A stretch of 64,000 nt of DNA from Siphonodentalium dalli (Eukaryota > Mollusca > Scaphopoda > Gadilida > Siphonodentaliidae). Below, piece after piece: positions 43,444 through 54,232 of this stretch. Each line of letters begins with the position of its first letter. Position 1 is the first letter of the stretch. The stretch covers positions 150,840,875 through 150,904,874 of the forward strand of contig CP136062.1 of the NCBI GenBank assembly GCA_032622095.1, in the 5' to 3' direction. Below the pieces are notes generated by a model. It searched no databases and was not told where the DNA came from. It worked only from the letters and a program-made list of their open reading frames with translations. Position numbers and translations under genes: made by a program.

Positions 43444-43661
43444 TATATGCCCTAATTAATCAACTCCTTTAACCACAGCATAATTATGGGTAACTTTTCA
43501 GGATTTAGTCGGAAATATGGCTTGTTGCCATTCATCGGAAAGCTCTTGCCGAGAGCTTTCCGATGAATGGCAACAAGCCATATATTATTTCCGACTAAAT
43601 CCTGAAAAGTTACCCATAATTCTGCTGTGGTTAAAGGAGTCGATTAATTAGGGCATTACTG
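43444..43661. mobile_element. Mariner-like palindromic MITE
   Basis: TATGCCCTAATTAATCAACT to GGGCATTACTG then TA. The left terminal CAGTAA is eroded. An extra TATT lies in the right arm. Confidence 0.85.
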
Positions 43662-43978
43662 TACCATTTGTCAACTTAGGAATTTAGACATTTAATGAAC
43701 ATTGACTCTTGAAAATTGACTCCCAAATGAGTTGAAAAGATGCCAAAATGTTCCACTAGTATCATCATCAGTTGCAGATTGCTGACTCTGTGCCATAATA
43801 AACATATGTCACATTATGTTTGGCTCTTCACATCTCGTTACCTTAGGGTTGATGATCTAATATGATGTGTAGGCCTTCCTATATGACCGGAAGGGTTTCT
43901 GGAGGGGTGTTCAGAAAAAATAAGCAGACAACAGATAATAAAAGTGCAAGAGGGAAATGTTCAAATGATTTATTTCTT

Positions 43979-44213
43979 TACTGGAGCTTTCTGAAATATT
44001 GCAAAAAACCCAGTGCCAATGCATTCTCTGATATATGCGAGTCTCCCATAGGGAGCCTCACAAATATAAGAGAATGCATTTGCCTAACAATATTTACCTT
44101 GACCTTGTAAGACAGTGCATTCTCTTATATAAGCGAGGCTTCCAATGAGAGAATGCACTGGCACAACATTTTTTAATGCTGCACCACCACAGCTCCTGTT
44201 ATGAAAGGGTTAA
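43979..44213. mobile_element. TTAA MITE, CATGAAAGGG family
   Basis: The left end begins inside the element at CTGGAGCTTTCTGAAATA; the right end is TTATGAAAGGGTTAA. Right hairpin shortened. Confidence 0.75.
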
Positions 44214-44289
44214 TATGCTATTGCACCCCCCCCCCCCCCCCAGTTGGTAAGTGTGACCAAAGTGCACTTGTCTAAGTTTATATGAGGTT

Positions 44290-44640
44290 AATCAAGTCTG
44301 TCATTTGCAGAATGAGGTCCCCAGAGGGAGATTTTAGTGATGCTATCCCGCATGGCTGGCTAACATCACCAAATTCACCCTCTGGGAACCTCATTCTGAT
44401 CAGGCCTCAACTGCTATGGGAGACCTAGGATCAGAGTGAAGTTGGTGATGTTCACCCATTAGTCACCTCGTTATTATGCATTTTATCTTAGGGGATATGG
44501 AAACTTCCTAGAATCGAAAAAGTAATTAAAAACAATATTAATTTGATATTATAGATGGTTCCCAGAAGACAAGGCCTTAGCAGAATGAGGTCCCCAGAGA
44601 TTGAATTTGGTGATGATAGCCCACCATGCGAGCAGCGCTT
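44290..44640. mobile_element. Long-form hAT-like MITE, right end missing
   Basis: AAGTCTGTCATTTGCAGAAT, a palindromic unit, the AGATCAGAGTGAAG-like interior, then a second unit broken after GATAGCCCACCATGCG. GTGTGACCAAAGYGCACTTG is duplicated on both sides (about 44248 and 44662). Confidence 0.7.
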
Positions 44641-44849
44641 CGGCGCCCCCTGGTTAGTAAGTGTGACCAAAGCGCACTTGTCTAAGTTTATATGAGGTTA
44701 ATTCATCTCCATCATCATCTGCTTTTTATGTTGAAGAAGATGTTTCATGGCCGCATTAATTATTCATGAAATATAAATCATTTGGGATGAATGGCTCAGC
44801 ATGCCGTCTCCTTGCAGCTCAAGATACTGCCATTGTTTCTAGCACGGTA

Positions 44850-45050
44850 TTAATCCTTTCAAGATGGGAGCTAGGCTGGTGCAGCATTAAATATCCTCCC
44901 ATAGGGAGCCTCGCAAGAGAATGCACTGGCTTACAAGGTCAAGGTAAATATTATTTATAGGCCAATGCATTCTCTTATATATGCAAGGCTCCCTATGGGA
45001 GCACAGGGGTTTTGCAAAATTTCAGAAAGCTTCAGTCATGAAAGGGTTAA
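44850..45050. mobile_element. TTAA MITE with both hairpins reduced
   Basis: TTAATCCTTTCAAGATGGGA to CAGTCATGAAAGGGTTAA. Arms lost from both hairpins. Confidence 0.75.
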
Positions 45051-45159
45051 AGATACACACATGTCTGCGTTTACCCAAATTTATAAAAAATAAGTGACGA
45101 CATCTCATGTGATAACAGAGCGAACCAGCTGGATGATTAGGTCATCAAAGTGGGATTAA

Positions 45160-45560
45160 CTACATGTACTTTAGTCAGGAATGTCATCACTTTAGTCAGG
45201 AATGTGGTCAAGTCAAAGACATTTCTTCGTTGGTAAATGGCAGTTATATTATTGATCAAGTTAAATTGTTAAAGTTTTGCTCATCTGGTACCCACATGGA
45301 GTATTATTTGAGTAAATCTAGAAACATTTTATTTATAACAAGAGCAAATACACCAGTGGTCATTCCAACAAAGGGCCACAACTGTGGTGAAATTTGGCAG
45401 GTGGAAACCAAATTTGAACTTGACCTGTATCTTGGGCTAGTAAATTCACATACCAAATTTCATTCCATTCAGTTCAGACTTACTAAAGTAAACTTCCGGA
45501 AACGATAGTGAATGGACGGATGGATGAACGTCCCATTTTTGTTTTCAAAACGGGCAAATA
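45160..45560. repeat. Mollusc-type retroelement tail (degenerate)
   Basis: GAACTTGACCTGTATCTTGG, CTAGTAAATTCACATACCAA and AGTGAATGGACGGATGGATG resemble tails I associate with mollusc SINE/LINE elements. A related copy lies at 55166-55420. The 114-codon frame across it is probably incidental. Confidence 0.5.
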
Positions 45561-45639
45561 AAGTCTCCCGAATTTGAGCCAGATCTCCCAAATTTGGAAG
45601 ATCAATCTCCCGAAATTGGCACCCCAGAAGTAAACTTAC

Positions 45640-45710
45640 TTGTCTCGCATTGAATGATGTGTATTTCTGCCAACAACATCTTCTAAACCAGCCATCAAAT
45701 GGTCCAAAAA
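45640..45710 (-). CDS. SLC9A3-like: NHE exon f: FLDHLMAGLEDVVG helix
   Basis: 71-bp exon, phase 0 in and 2 out. The acceptor is TTTTTCAG and the donor reads GACAA then GTAAGT. It encodes FLDHLMAGLEDVVGRNTHHS then MRDK with the Lys codon split. It completes the amphipathic CHP-binding-like helix begun in the previous exon; NHE1 has FLDHLLTGIEDICG here. The next exon supplies the G of the Lys codon and continues as KFEQIDLKY, so no coding sequence is missing across the following intron of about 25.8 kb. Confidence 0.93.
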
Positions 45711-45753
45711 CTGAAAAAGAAAGAAAACATATCGTGCGAACAAAAGATATATA

Positions 45754-46080
45754 TTAACCCTTCTGTGACTGGAGCTTCCTGAAATTTTGCCAGTGTATTA
45801 TACGCCAGTGCATTATACGCCAGTGCATTATAAGCCAGTGCATTATACGCCAGTGCATTATACGCCAGTGCATTATAAGCCAGTGCATTATACGCCAGTG
45901 CATTATACGCCAGTGCATTATAAGCCAGTGCACTATACGCCAGTGCATTATACGCCAGTGCATTCTCTTATATATTTGAGCCTCCCTATGGGAAACTGGC
46001 ATATAAGAGAATGCACTGGCACAGGATCTTTAATGCTGCACCACCGCAGCTCCCAACGTAACCCTCATAAAAGGGATAAA
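45754..46080. mobile_element. TTAA MITE with an internal 15-bp expansion
   Basis: TTAACCCTTCTGTGACTGGA at the left, CCTCATAAAAGGGATAAA at the right. Between them GCCAGTGCATTATAC or GCCAGTGCATTATAA is repeated about twelve times (45790-45962) before a normal hairpin. Confidence 0.85.
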
Positions 46081-46474
46081 GGGTCTCAAGGCCTTCGCAG
46101 TGTGTAAATTTGCAAAATATTTAAAAGTCTTTAAAAACATCACCTCTCCAATAACATTTCACGTGTTGAAACCAGTGTGATGACAATGACAACTGTTACA
46201 GTGATTTGTCAACAAACATTGCTAAAACGCATAGTAAGTTCAAATATTTTCATCTGAATATGATTTTCAGAATATTTAAAACTACAACATCACCAGCCTT
46301 TTCTGTTAATATAATTCTCAAGGATACCGAAGGATGCAAAAATATGACGTCATGACGCAGTTCTGAGAAAAGGATAACATCCTGAGAGAGGAAGAACACG
46401 TTCGTTCTTCTGGGAGTACCGATACATTAATATTTGGTTATAAAAGTTGATGAAAATATAATAAATATACTCAC
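46081..46474. other. Unassigned intronic stretch
   Basis: Intron between exons e and f. Nothing recognised beyond the adjoining MITE. Confidence 0.4.
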
Positions 46475-46564
46475 TCTCTCATGTATCTTTTCGTTCATTG
46501 ACGCTTTGAACTTTGTATCTTTTTTTACTTTCATGGCATTCACAACAGGTCTGATGGTAATACC
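46475..46564 (-). CDS. SLC9A3-like: NHE exon e: end of membrane domain into CHP-binding-like helix
   Basis: 90-bp phase-0 exon (30 codons): GITIRPVVNAMKVKKDTKF then KASMNEKIHER. GITIRPVV is the conserved GMTIRPLV motif that follows the last membrane helix. MNEKIHER opens the amphipathic helix that binds calcineurin B homologous protein in characterised NHEs. The donor is GTGAGT. The acceptor TTTTAG lies in a 50-bp tandem triplicate, and the copy chosen here is the only one keeping the exon in frame. The two distal acceptors would add 50 or 100 bases and reach a TGA. Confidence 0.9.
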
Positions 46565-46680
46565 CTAAAACAACAAAATACGATGGCATTCACAACAGGT
46601 CTGATGGTAATACCCTAAAACAACAAAATACGATGGCATTCACAACAGGTATGATGGTAATACCCTAAAACAACAAAATA
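46531..46680. repeat. 50-bp triplication carrying the exon e splice acceptor
   Basis: Three 50-bp units (46531-46580, 46581-46630, 46631-46680) of TGGCATTCACAACAGGTCTG with ATGGTAATACCCTAAAACAA and CAAAATA. On the gene strand each unit provides a pyrimidine-rich TTTTGTTGTTTTAG and then the first coding bases of exon e. The third unit has one substitution (CAGACC to CATACC). Confidence 0.93.
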
Positions 46681-47040
46681 CCCATTGATTATAACAAACA
46701 CAAATAGGATACTGTTGAAAAAAGAGAAGATTTACTATAAATTGAAGGACTAATTTGATATTTCTTCCTTTATTTCTTCTGTCTTTTAGGACTGTAACGA
46801 AACAACGTGAATTCAATGCATCGTGATATACTTTCAAACGATAAGCATATCATATCATGTCATATGTATCATGATACAGGAAATCTAGTAATTTTTTAAG
46901 ATGGTCATGTGTACAAGTGCAATGTTCTCTCAAATGTACATGTCTATTATGTTTATTTGATTCATATAGCTAACTACAGCAAACTAAATTTTAATTAAAA
47001 ATTCTAAAGAAGTGTTTTTGCTGCATACAATTGTACTGAC

Positions 47041-47243
47041 CTGCACAAATACTGTGAAGAAGACCACGACAATCGTTGTAGTTATGAGCATGTGTTTTTG
47101 TGGTACGAGATCTTCTTTGAGGAGTAACGCCAGACAGAATGCAATTCCGCCCCGTATTCCTCCATACGACATAATGAACTGATCAATTTTTGTGAGCTGG
47201 ATGAGACGAACACGATTTACGAACCATGATATCACCATCACAC
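47041..47243 (-). CDS. SLC9A3-like: NHE exon d: YGGIRGGIAF helix and last membrane segment
   Basis: 203-bp exon, phase 1 in and 0 out. The acceptor TTTTTTCAG precedes GTGTGATG and the donor follows TTTGTGCAG with GTCAGT. It encodes VISWFVNRVRL, then KIDQFIMSYGGIRGGIAF, whose Arg is the invariant helix-11 Arg required for transport and pH sensing in the family. It continues with KEDLVPQKHMLITTTIVVVFF to the final membrane helix ending VFVQ. The second Gly of GGIRGG is Ala in most NHEs I recall, a mild substitution. Confidence 0.95.
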
Positions 47244-47292
47244 CTGAAAAAATAAATCACAATAATAAATACGAGGCATGTAAAGGCCTTTT

Positions 47293-47554
47293 TTAACCCT
47301 TCCATGACGAGAGATTCCTGACATTTTGCAAAAACCCTGTGCCAATGCATTCTCATGAAAATGCGAGTCTCCCCATAGGGAGACTCACATATATAAGAGA
47401 ATACATTGACCTAACAATATTTACATTGACCTTGTTAACCAGTGCATTCTCTTATATATGCAAGGCTCCCTATGGAGGACTCATATATAAGAGAATGCAC
47501 TGGAACAGGATCTTTAATGCTGCACAAGCGTAATTCCCATCATGAAGGAGTTAA
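47293..47554. mobile_element. TTAA MITE, CCCTTCCATGACGAG family
   Basis: TTAACCCTTCCATGACGAGA to CATCATGAAGGAGTTAA. Two hairpins. It lies 50 bp upstream of the exon d acceptor. Confidence 0.78.
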
Positions 47555-48159
47555 AGCTGGTTTGTGGCCCTGAGCGACCATTTATTTATATAAAAGAAAA
47601 GTATTATGAGATACAAATGCTCAGAATATTGTCACCTGGGTAATATTATGCCGTGAGTGCCATTTTCAGTTTTCCCGAGAAAATTAGATTTGGGAGAGAC
47701 ACAAACATGTCAGACATATTGGCGATATATTTAGCACATCGAAATCCGTTCCAGAATAAAATATTACAGTTATTTACTGAAACACATGACAGTAGTATTC
47801 TCTCAGTATATGAAGGTGGAGAACTCTACTTTCTGCAGAAGAAAACATTAATGATCAGCCAATACAACCTGGTGTGATAGTGGTGTAAGAAGAATAACTC
47901 TATATTTGCTGGCATGAGCAGGTTACAATGTTTAATCAGAATTACCGGCGGGCCAGCCTTGAGTTTTCTAATTGGGAGAAGTCACTTCTCCCAGTTTGGT
48001 TATTAGGGAGACGTGGACTGTTATCATGGAGAAGTTATAGTGACTCAAGTTCAATTTACACCCCAACATCACCCTTCTATGATTCAAAAAGTATTATGCA
48101 ATAAAATAGCCCATTTATAAAACCATTATATTGAGTAAGGACACCATTAATATAATCTA
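47555..48159. other. Unassigned intronic stretch
   Basis: An open stretch of 74 codons at 47653-47877 has no recognised domain. The short palindrome GGGAGAAGTCACTTCTCCC lies at 47975. Confidence 0.35.
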
Positions 48160-48510
48160 TGAGAGAGACTCGCATTAATAAGAGAATGTACTGCCAGGGG
48201 ATCTTTATGTTGCACCAGCTCATTGTTGAACTTAATATCTGAACATTTCCTATAGTATATCTCTATACTCATCAATGATGCTTTAGTGCAGAAAGAGTTA
48301 AACTTATTATCTGAACATTTCCTATGGGATAACTACTCAATAATGATGCTTTAGTATAGAAAGGGTTAAATTTATTATCTGAACATTTCCTAAGGAATAA
48401 CTACTCATCAATGATGCTTTAGTGTAGAAAGTGTTAAACTTATTATCTGAGCATTTCCTATGGGATAACTACTCATCAATGATGCTTTAGTGTAGATAGG
48501 GTTAAGTTTC
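48160..48510. repeat. Cluster of tandem TTAA-element ends
   Basis: After a fragment of a CATGAAAGGG element, about four units of AAACTTATTATCTGAACATT, TCCTATGGGATAACTACTCA and TCAATGATGCTTTAGTGTAG occur head to tail (about 64 bp). They repeat only the right end of the CTTTCTATACT family. Confidence 0.8.
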
Positions 48511-48535
48511 ACTAAGGCCATTATAAGATACTGAC

Positions 48536-48753
48536 CTGCACCTCTGAAAATGATACAAAACAGAACTGAGAAGCAGATGAATCCCCAGTTCCAGACGTGA
48601 GTGTTGACGATGGTTGAAAGCCCGAGGAACATGAATATGATGGTCTCGCTGATGTTGGCTAGTAGCTTCGTGAAGTATTTGACGGTGATTTGTGACTTGT
48701 GAGATATATTGGCTTCAACATACTGCTTCATGCTGATTCCACAAAACGTTAAT
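48536..48753 (-). CDS. SLC9A3-like: NHE exon c: YVEANISHKS loop and SETIIFMFLG helix
   Basis: 218-bp exon, phase 2 in and 1 out. The acceptor TTTTTCAG precedes ATTAACG and the donor reads GGTGCAG then GTCAGT. The single entering base completes the Ala codon of ILALTFCGIS. The conserved loop QYVEANISHKSQ follows, with an N-I-S sequon, then KYFTKLLANISETIIFMFLG. The Glu of SETIIF aligns with the conserved acidic residue of NHE helix 10. It ends within RGAG. A tandem cluster of partial TTAA-element ends begins about 25 bp beyond the donor. Confidence 0.95.
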
Positions 48754-49259
48754 CTGAAAAAGAAGAGAATATAGCTCTATTTAAATTAATGTATTATCTC
48801 AAAGCTTGTCCAATATGTTCATTATTTATGCACATTAATTTTATAGTATCATGTACAAGTTTAAAAATATCCCTAAAACTCTTGGTTCCATCCCAATACA
48901 TTGAAATGTGTCCTCAATTCTGAAGCTTAAGACTAAATCCATTATGGATTTTCCACAGTTCATCATATACCGGTATGTTAATTTATATATGCACTATAAC
49001 TGAGACTGAACTGCTACCAGCCTCTAAAAGCACCCCCCCCAATCAAGCTTTAAGCAATCGGACACAGGTTTGCTGCAGACTTGACTCATTTGAGAAATCC
49101 TGCTAAGTTATCTGCAGCTTTAGTAACTTCCAGACCACTATCACATTCTGTACTATCCCCGGCTGATCACCTACATGCCACAGCAGATATACTAGTATTT
49201 TAAACATTGAGGGAAGCCTAATTTCATTGTGTCCATCACTCATTGGCTCAGATAGACTC
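48754..49259. other. Unassigned intronic stretch
   Basis: No exon or repeat recognised. Confidence 0.4.
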
Positions 49260-49697
49260 ATACCCCCGACACCTGAGCAATCTGGCTCGGATAACCTACA
49301 CACCTGAGCAATCTGGCTCATGTAACCTACACACCTGAGCAATCTGGCTCAGGTAACCTACACACTTGAGCAATCTGGCTCACGTAACCAACACACCTGA
49401 GCAATCTGGCTCGCGTAACCAACACACCTGAGCAATCTGCTCGTGTAACCTACACACCTGAGCAATCTGGCTCACGTAACCTGCACACCTGAGCAATCTG
49501 GCTCGCGTAACCTACACACCTGAGCAATCTGGCTTGGGTAACCTACACACCTGAGCAATCTGGCTCACGTAACCTGCACACCTGAGCAATCTGGCTCGCG
49601 TAACCTACACACCTGAGCAATCTGGCTCATGTAACCTACACACCTGAGCAATCTGGCTCATGTAACCTACACACCTGAGCAATCTGGCTCATGTAAC
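49260..49697. repeat. 30-bp minisatellite, about 15 units
   Basis: Unit GTAACCTACACACCTGAGCA then ATCTGGCTCA, with the last bases before GTAACC varying (CATG, CACG, CGCG). Confidence 0.93.
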
Positions 49698-49804
49698 CTG
49701 CAATTGATAAAATATCAAACACGTTTGATGTGCGAGTCTGATTGCATGTGAGTCTGAGGAAACAACCCGCCGACTATGAGCTATATTGCTAAGTGGGGGC
49801 AGCC

Positions 49805-50263
49805 TTAAAGGCTCACTTTATTTTCGAGTCACTGATTTTTTTTTTTTATGGTGACTTGATATACGATTTTAATAACAATCTATGCCATAAAATATGATTA
49901 AAATACTATAATTCATATTGAAACATCTGTGTCTCAGAAAATGCCCATAGAGAAATAGAAATCAGCTGAAATCATAGAAAGATTCCCCCCATTTTGACTC
50001 CCAGAATGCAATAGAATTCAAACTAAAGATGTATTTTCAATGGAAGGGGAATAACTCTATCCATTGAAAATAACACACTTTTTACTACAAATACAGATAA
50101 CAAAAACACACCAGTAACTCAACAGAAACAACATGTTCACAGTTTATTACACTGGATAAGGTTATAATACAATGTTTTGGAGCTTCCTCTTTCAAATGGT
50201 ATATAATATGACATATAATTTATATATGTGATCTGGCGGTTCGAAAATTAAGTGGGCCATTAA
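49805..50263. mobile_element. TTAA-bounded MITE, AGGCTCACTTTATTTTCG family
   Basis: TTAAAGGCTCACTTTATTTT to AATTAAGTGGGCCATTAA, inverse to 24987-25411. Confidence 0.78.
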
Positions 50264-51694
50264 CATGCTGAGTGAAAGTAGCTGTCGTTGTTTTTCAGGT
50301 ATGCAGCATTAGTTGACCATGCAAATAGTACAAGGAATAACACAAAGGAAATGCATCCATTCTGAAGACATACACAACACATGCGAATAATTAATTCTAT
50401 CTTAGTCACATTTTTTCTGTGGCATCTTAATTCCTTGGTGCAGACAAAAGAAAGTGTTACATTTCTGGGACATTATATTATTATCAATGTGTGATATCTG
50501 TTGGTTAACGCCCCAAGAAAGTGTTGCATTGTTGGGTCATTATATTATTGTTGACGCGTTATCTGTTAATTAATGCCGCGTTGATGTATCTATTATTTAG
50601 CACAGTTACACATCCCTGCCAAAATTCTCTGTTACGGCCAAACCAATATGAGGAAAAATAATTTTCATTAAAGATTCATTACCACCCAAACAATCAAAAA
50701 GAAACAGATGAAATATACAAAATTTTCACACAAAATTTTGTAAATGTTATACTTAATTCACATTATAAAGTAATCTGAGGTATTTCTTACCATAAATTAT
50801 TTTAAATGATGGGAGGAAAGGAAAAAGGAAAAGAAGAAATAAACATCTCCTGCACCAGATGCTTCATATTAATAAGTTTAAAAGGCCATGGCTCATTCAA
50901 GCTTCCAAATCTTGTTTATGTAATTTGGAAGGAGGTATAATATAGGTTGAAAAATACACAGACTATGGATATACCGGCTTCATATGCTCTGAAAAATACT
51001 TGCCATGGTCACAGTCATTTTCCAGCTGTTTACAATTTGTTGTACAGAAGTGAAATAAATGCTCTTTATTTTATTAATAGACTAACACGGAACGCTCTTT
51101 TATGTTTCATGCCGTGAATATGGCTTTTGCTTGTTTGGGACCAAAACATTGTGATCAAAGTTGTATTTTTTAATACTCCAATGTGCCTTTCTGGAACATA
51201 TAATGCCTGTAGAAAGATAGTTCCAAGTATTTATCGACCTATTTCGATACCGGGAAAAATTCAAAAGCAATTAGTGTATTTTGGAGTGAAAACCACCATG
51301 TGGCTTTAACCATGATGATGGCATGATCCTATTTTTACAATATTGGGGGAAAAAGTTGTAGGATGGGTTCATGAACCAGGTTATTAAATCAGGCCTGAGC
51401 TTGCAGGTTGAGAATAGGGAGAAGTGACTTCTCCCTCTGGCAGAAATAGGGAGAAGTGAGAGCAAAATAGGGAGAAGTGAGAGACTGGAGAATAATTTCA
51501 TCCGATAATCTCTTTATTTAATATGTATAGGTAAAACAAATGAATAAAAATGAATATACAAACATAACTATAGTGACTAGATCAGTGAAGGTGTGGCTTT
51601 AAATCTGATATTGATTGAATTATTTGAGTGAACTATTTATTATGTATGTATTAATCATTGATTTTTATTGATGTTAATAAAAATATATTTATTC
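50264..51694. other. Long unassigned intronic stretch
   Basis: Contains a diverged direct duplication (AAGAAAGTGTTACATTTCTG and AAGAAAGTGTTGCATTGTTG, about 50449 and 50516) and GGGAGAAGTGA repeats near 51417-51480. An open 60-codon frame at 51127 has no recognised domain. No exon with suitable phase found. Confidence 0.35.
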
Positions 51695-51869
51695 ACAGGG
51701 AGCCTCAAATATATAAGATAAATTCACTGGCTCATAAGGTTAAGGTAAATGTTGTTAGGCCAATGTATTCTCTTATATATGCGAGGCTCCCTATGGGAGA
51801 CTCACATATATAAGAGAATGCATTGGTACAGGGTTTTTCGTAAAAATAAAAAAGTCATGAAAGGGTTAA
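51695..51869. mobile_element. Truncated TTAA MITE
   Basis: Starts inside the first hairpin (CACAGGGAGCCTCAAATATA) and ends AAGTCATGAAAGGGTTAA. Confidence 0.75.
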
Positions 51870-52124
51870 ATTGCTGTTGCCTAAGACAGTTAGGTAATTA
51901 TATTAAAGCACAGAAGAAGAGGGGAATTGTGTGGCACATTGTATGTTATACTCGTGGTTTGTGAATGTAGTACCACACTGTCAGGGTGAGAAAGTTATTT
52001 ATGTGAATGAGATGGAGTTAAGCACTCCAGTCATGATGCTAACAAAGAGAATGAACGAATGACTGTGTAAAACATTGTAGTACAGTTTAGTTCAAGAACA
52101 GTTGCACTTAAAAGCTGTATGAAA

Positions 52125-52642
52125 CCAGGGTTCGCATTGGCCCAAAATTCCCAGTTGCCAACCATGTTGCCAATTGCATAATTTTTTCAGCCACTTTTGA
52201 TTTACTTTTGCCATTTTTTTCTGTTATGAAGGGCACATATTTATGATAATTTATCTCAAATCCACTATCAAAACACAGTTTCCTAACGACTTAGACTTAG
52301 ACTTGTTTGACTAATGTTTGTCAAATTGGAGTCAATAGCCTACTCTGTGTTATAATCGAGTAGAAATTCGAAACCCATTCACTGCATGCAGCGATACATT
52401 TAAGTTGATGTGACATAAGCCGCGAATCCATAATACATTTCAATTTGGACCCAATTGGCAATGTCACGACAGGATATCAATGTGTGTTTTGTTTCCGATA
52501 GAAAAGACTGCAAGCTTTATTACATGCCCGATGGGGAACAATCGCTAAAATCCATTTTTTTGGGCAAATCAGAATTTTTTTATGCAAATTCGTTTTTTTT
52601 TTATAGCAATTTGCTAAATTGGCAATCCGCAGCGTGAACCCG
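52125..52642. mobile_element. 518-bp hAT-like element with perfect 8-bp TSD
   Basis: Ends CCAGGGTTCGCATTGG and GCAGCGTGAACCCG are imperfect inverted repeats, flanked by GTATGAAA (52117-52124 and 52643-52650). TTGCCAA/TTGGCAA motifs repeat inside. No transposase. Confidence 0.82.
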
Positions 52643-52650
52643 GTATGAAA

Positions 52651-53393
52651 CACTCAGCTGAGGTTTTCAGGTGCATCCAGTTCTAATTAAAATTAGACTC
52701 TCGAACAAGCTGAGATTTCCATTACCACCCAGAATCATTACTGACAGTGTCAGCCAATCATAACATTTAACAGGAAAGGGATGAGCCAATCAGGTGTACT
52801 TTCCGTCAAAATATTTTGCCATCAGTTGGGACATTTTGGAACCATAAGATGGGCGGCGCAGTTTGATTAGAAATGAGCTCAGTTAATATGTTGAGATGGG
52901 ATGTCGTTGGCACCCCCAATAACGACATCAAGCCGCATCCCTGTTACTTGAAGTTATGGAGTTACGCAGTATGATATGTTCATATTAAAGTGATAAATAT
53001 GATGACCGACTAGCCGATTGGGAAAACGACATGACTTCTCGACCGGACGGTCAATCATAGGCATTAGGTTAATATAAGATATAAATGCAGCATAAATCAG
53101 ATTAGTTATCGGTATCATGAACAGTCAATAGGTTACCAAAATATGAGCAAACAGATAACATAAGACTATAACTGTATGACACTTTAATCTCATGACCTTA
53201 AAACCACCTGTGATATTAAGCAAGTCTATTCTATTTCTAACAACAGTCAGAAAGACAGTCCTCTTAATTCAGATTGTTTGGCTACGGCAATCCACTATGG
53301 CAACCCTTTGCTGTGGCCCAGTTTGCTTCAGCAAATGACTGGCATTGCTGATTGCTGTAGCCAAACTTTTATTTACTAAATATGCATTCAAGA
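52651..53393. other. Unassigned intronic stretch
   Basis: No exon recognised. CGGCAATCCACTATGGCAAC and CAGCAAATGACTGGCATTGC near 53285-53350 are loosely palindromic. Confidence 0.35.
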
Positions 53394-53516
53394 GTAATAA
53401 GTTCAATTTAAGAGCAATAAGTTCAATTTAAGAGCAATAAGTTCAATTTATGAGCAATAAGTTCAATTTAAGAGCAATAAGTTCAATTTATGAGCAATAA
53501 GTTCAATTTAAGAGCA
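53394..53516. repeat. 20-bp minisatellite, about 6 units
   Basis: Unit TAAGTTCAATTTAAGAGCAA; two units have TATGAGCAA instead. Confidence 0.92.
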
Positions 53517-53600
53517 ATTTAACTGGCACAGTGGCACAGTGTTCACAAATTTGCAAACTTTTAACTTTCGGGTGCTAAATGTCCTCTCATCACTCCTGAT

Positions 53601-53963
53601 AAAACCCTTTCATGATGGGAGCTGCGCTGGTGCAGCATCATAGATCCTGTGCCACTACATTTTCTTATATATGTGAGTGCACTTATATAATGCACTTATA
53701 TAATGCACTGGCTCACAAGGTCAAGATAAATATTGTTAGGCCAATGCATTTTCTTATATACAGTAATAAGTAATCGACCCCTTAACCACAGCAGAATTAT
53801 GGGTAACTTTTCAGGATTTAGTCGGATTCCGATGAATGGCAACAAGCCATATTTCCGACTAAATCCTGAAAAGTTAACCATAATTCTGCTGTGGTTAAGG
53901 GGTTGATTACTTAGGGCATTACTGTATGCAAGGTATGTAAGAGAATACACTGGCACTGATGAA
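53601..53963. mobile_element. TTAA-type MITE disrupted by a mariner-like MITE
   Basis: AACCCTTTCATGATGGGAGC at the left, a broken first hairpin, GGTCAAGATAAATATTGTTA, then the second hairpin cut at TTCTTATATA and resumed as TGCAAGGTATGTAAGAGAAT after the nested element. Confidence 0.8.
53761..53924. mobile_element. Nested mariner-like MITE with TA TSD
   Basis: CAGTAATAAGTAATCGACCC to GGGCATTACTG, flanked by TA. It lies in the TATATA of the host hairpin. Confidence 0.9.
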
Positions 53964-54232
53964 ACCATGGAATGGATATAAACCATAAAAAGAACTTTAG
54001 GGTAGCATGTTTAAAAGAGGGTAGCTATGGAAACTTGAACAAAAAATATATTTTTCTTTGGCCTTAATGTCTGATAATGACATTTTATCTGATAAAAAAA
54101 CAAACTAGTACTGTGTTACGTGGGAGGGGGGATTCACACCGGTCTTCTGATCTGCAGGTGCAAATAATTGCTCTCATTGTGGTTTCCCCTTGGAAAGTCA
54201 GGAAAGGATTGACTTCCATTGGTTTAAGATTT

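Noticed and set aside
45754-46107. Repeat-peptide genes TPVHY and MHWRI
   Set aside because: Both strands are open only because a 15-bp transposon-edge repeat lacks stops; the frames start and end inside a MITE.
47653-47877. 74-codon open frame MSAIFSFPEKIRFGRDTN
   Set aside because: No recognised domain, no splice context, on the opposite strand of the exchanger intron; likely chance.
49260-49697. CRISPR-like array of regularly spaced repeats
   Set aside because: The 30-bp units are contiguous with no unique spacers, no cas genes are present, and the window is a spliced animal genome; it is a minisatellite. The same holds for the 65-bp and 44-bp arrays.
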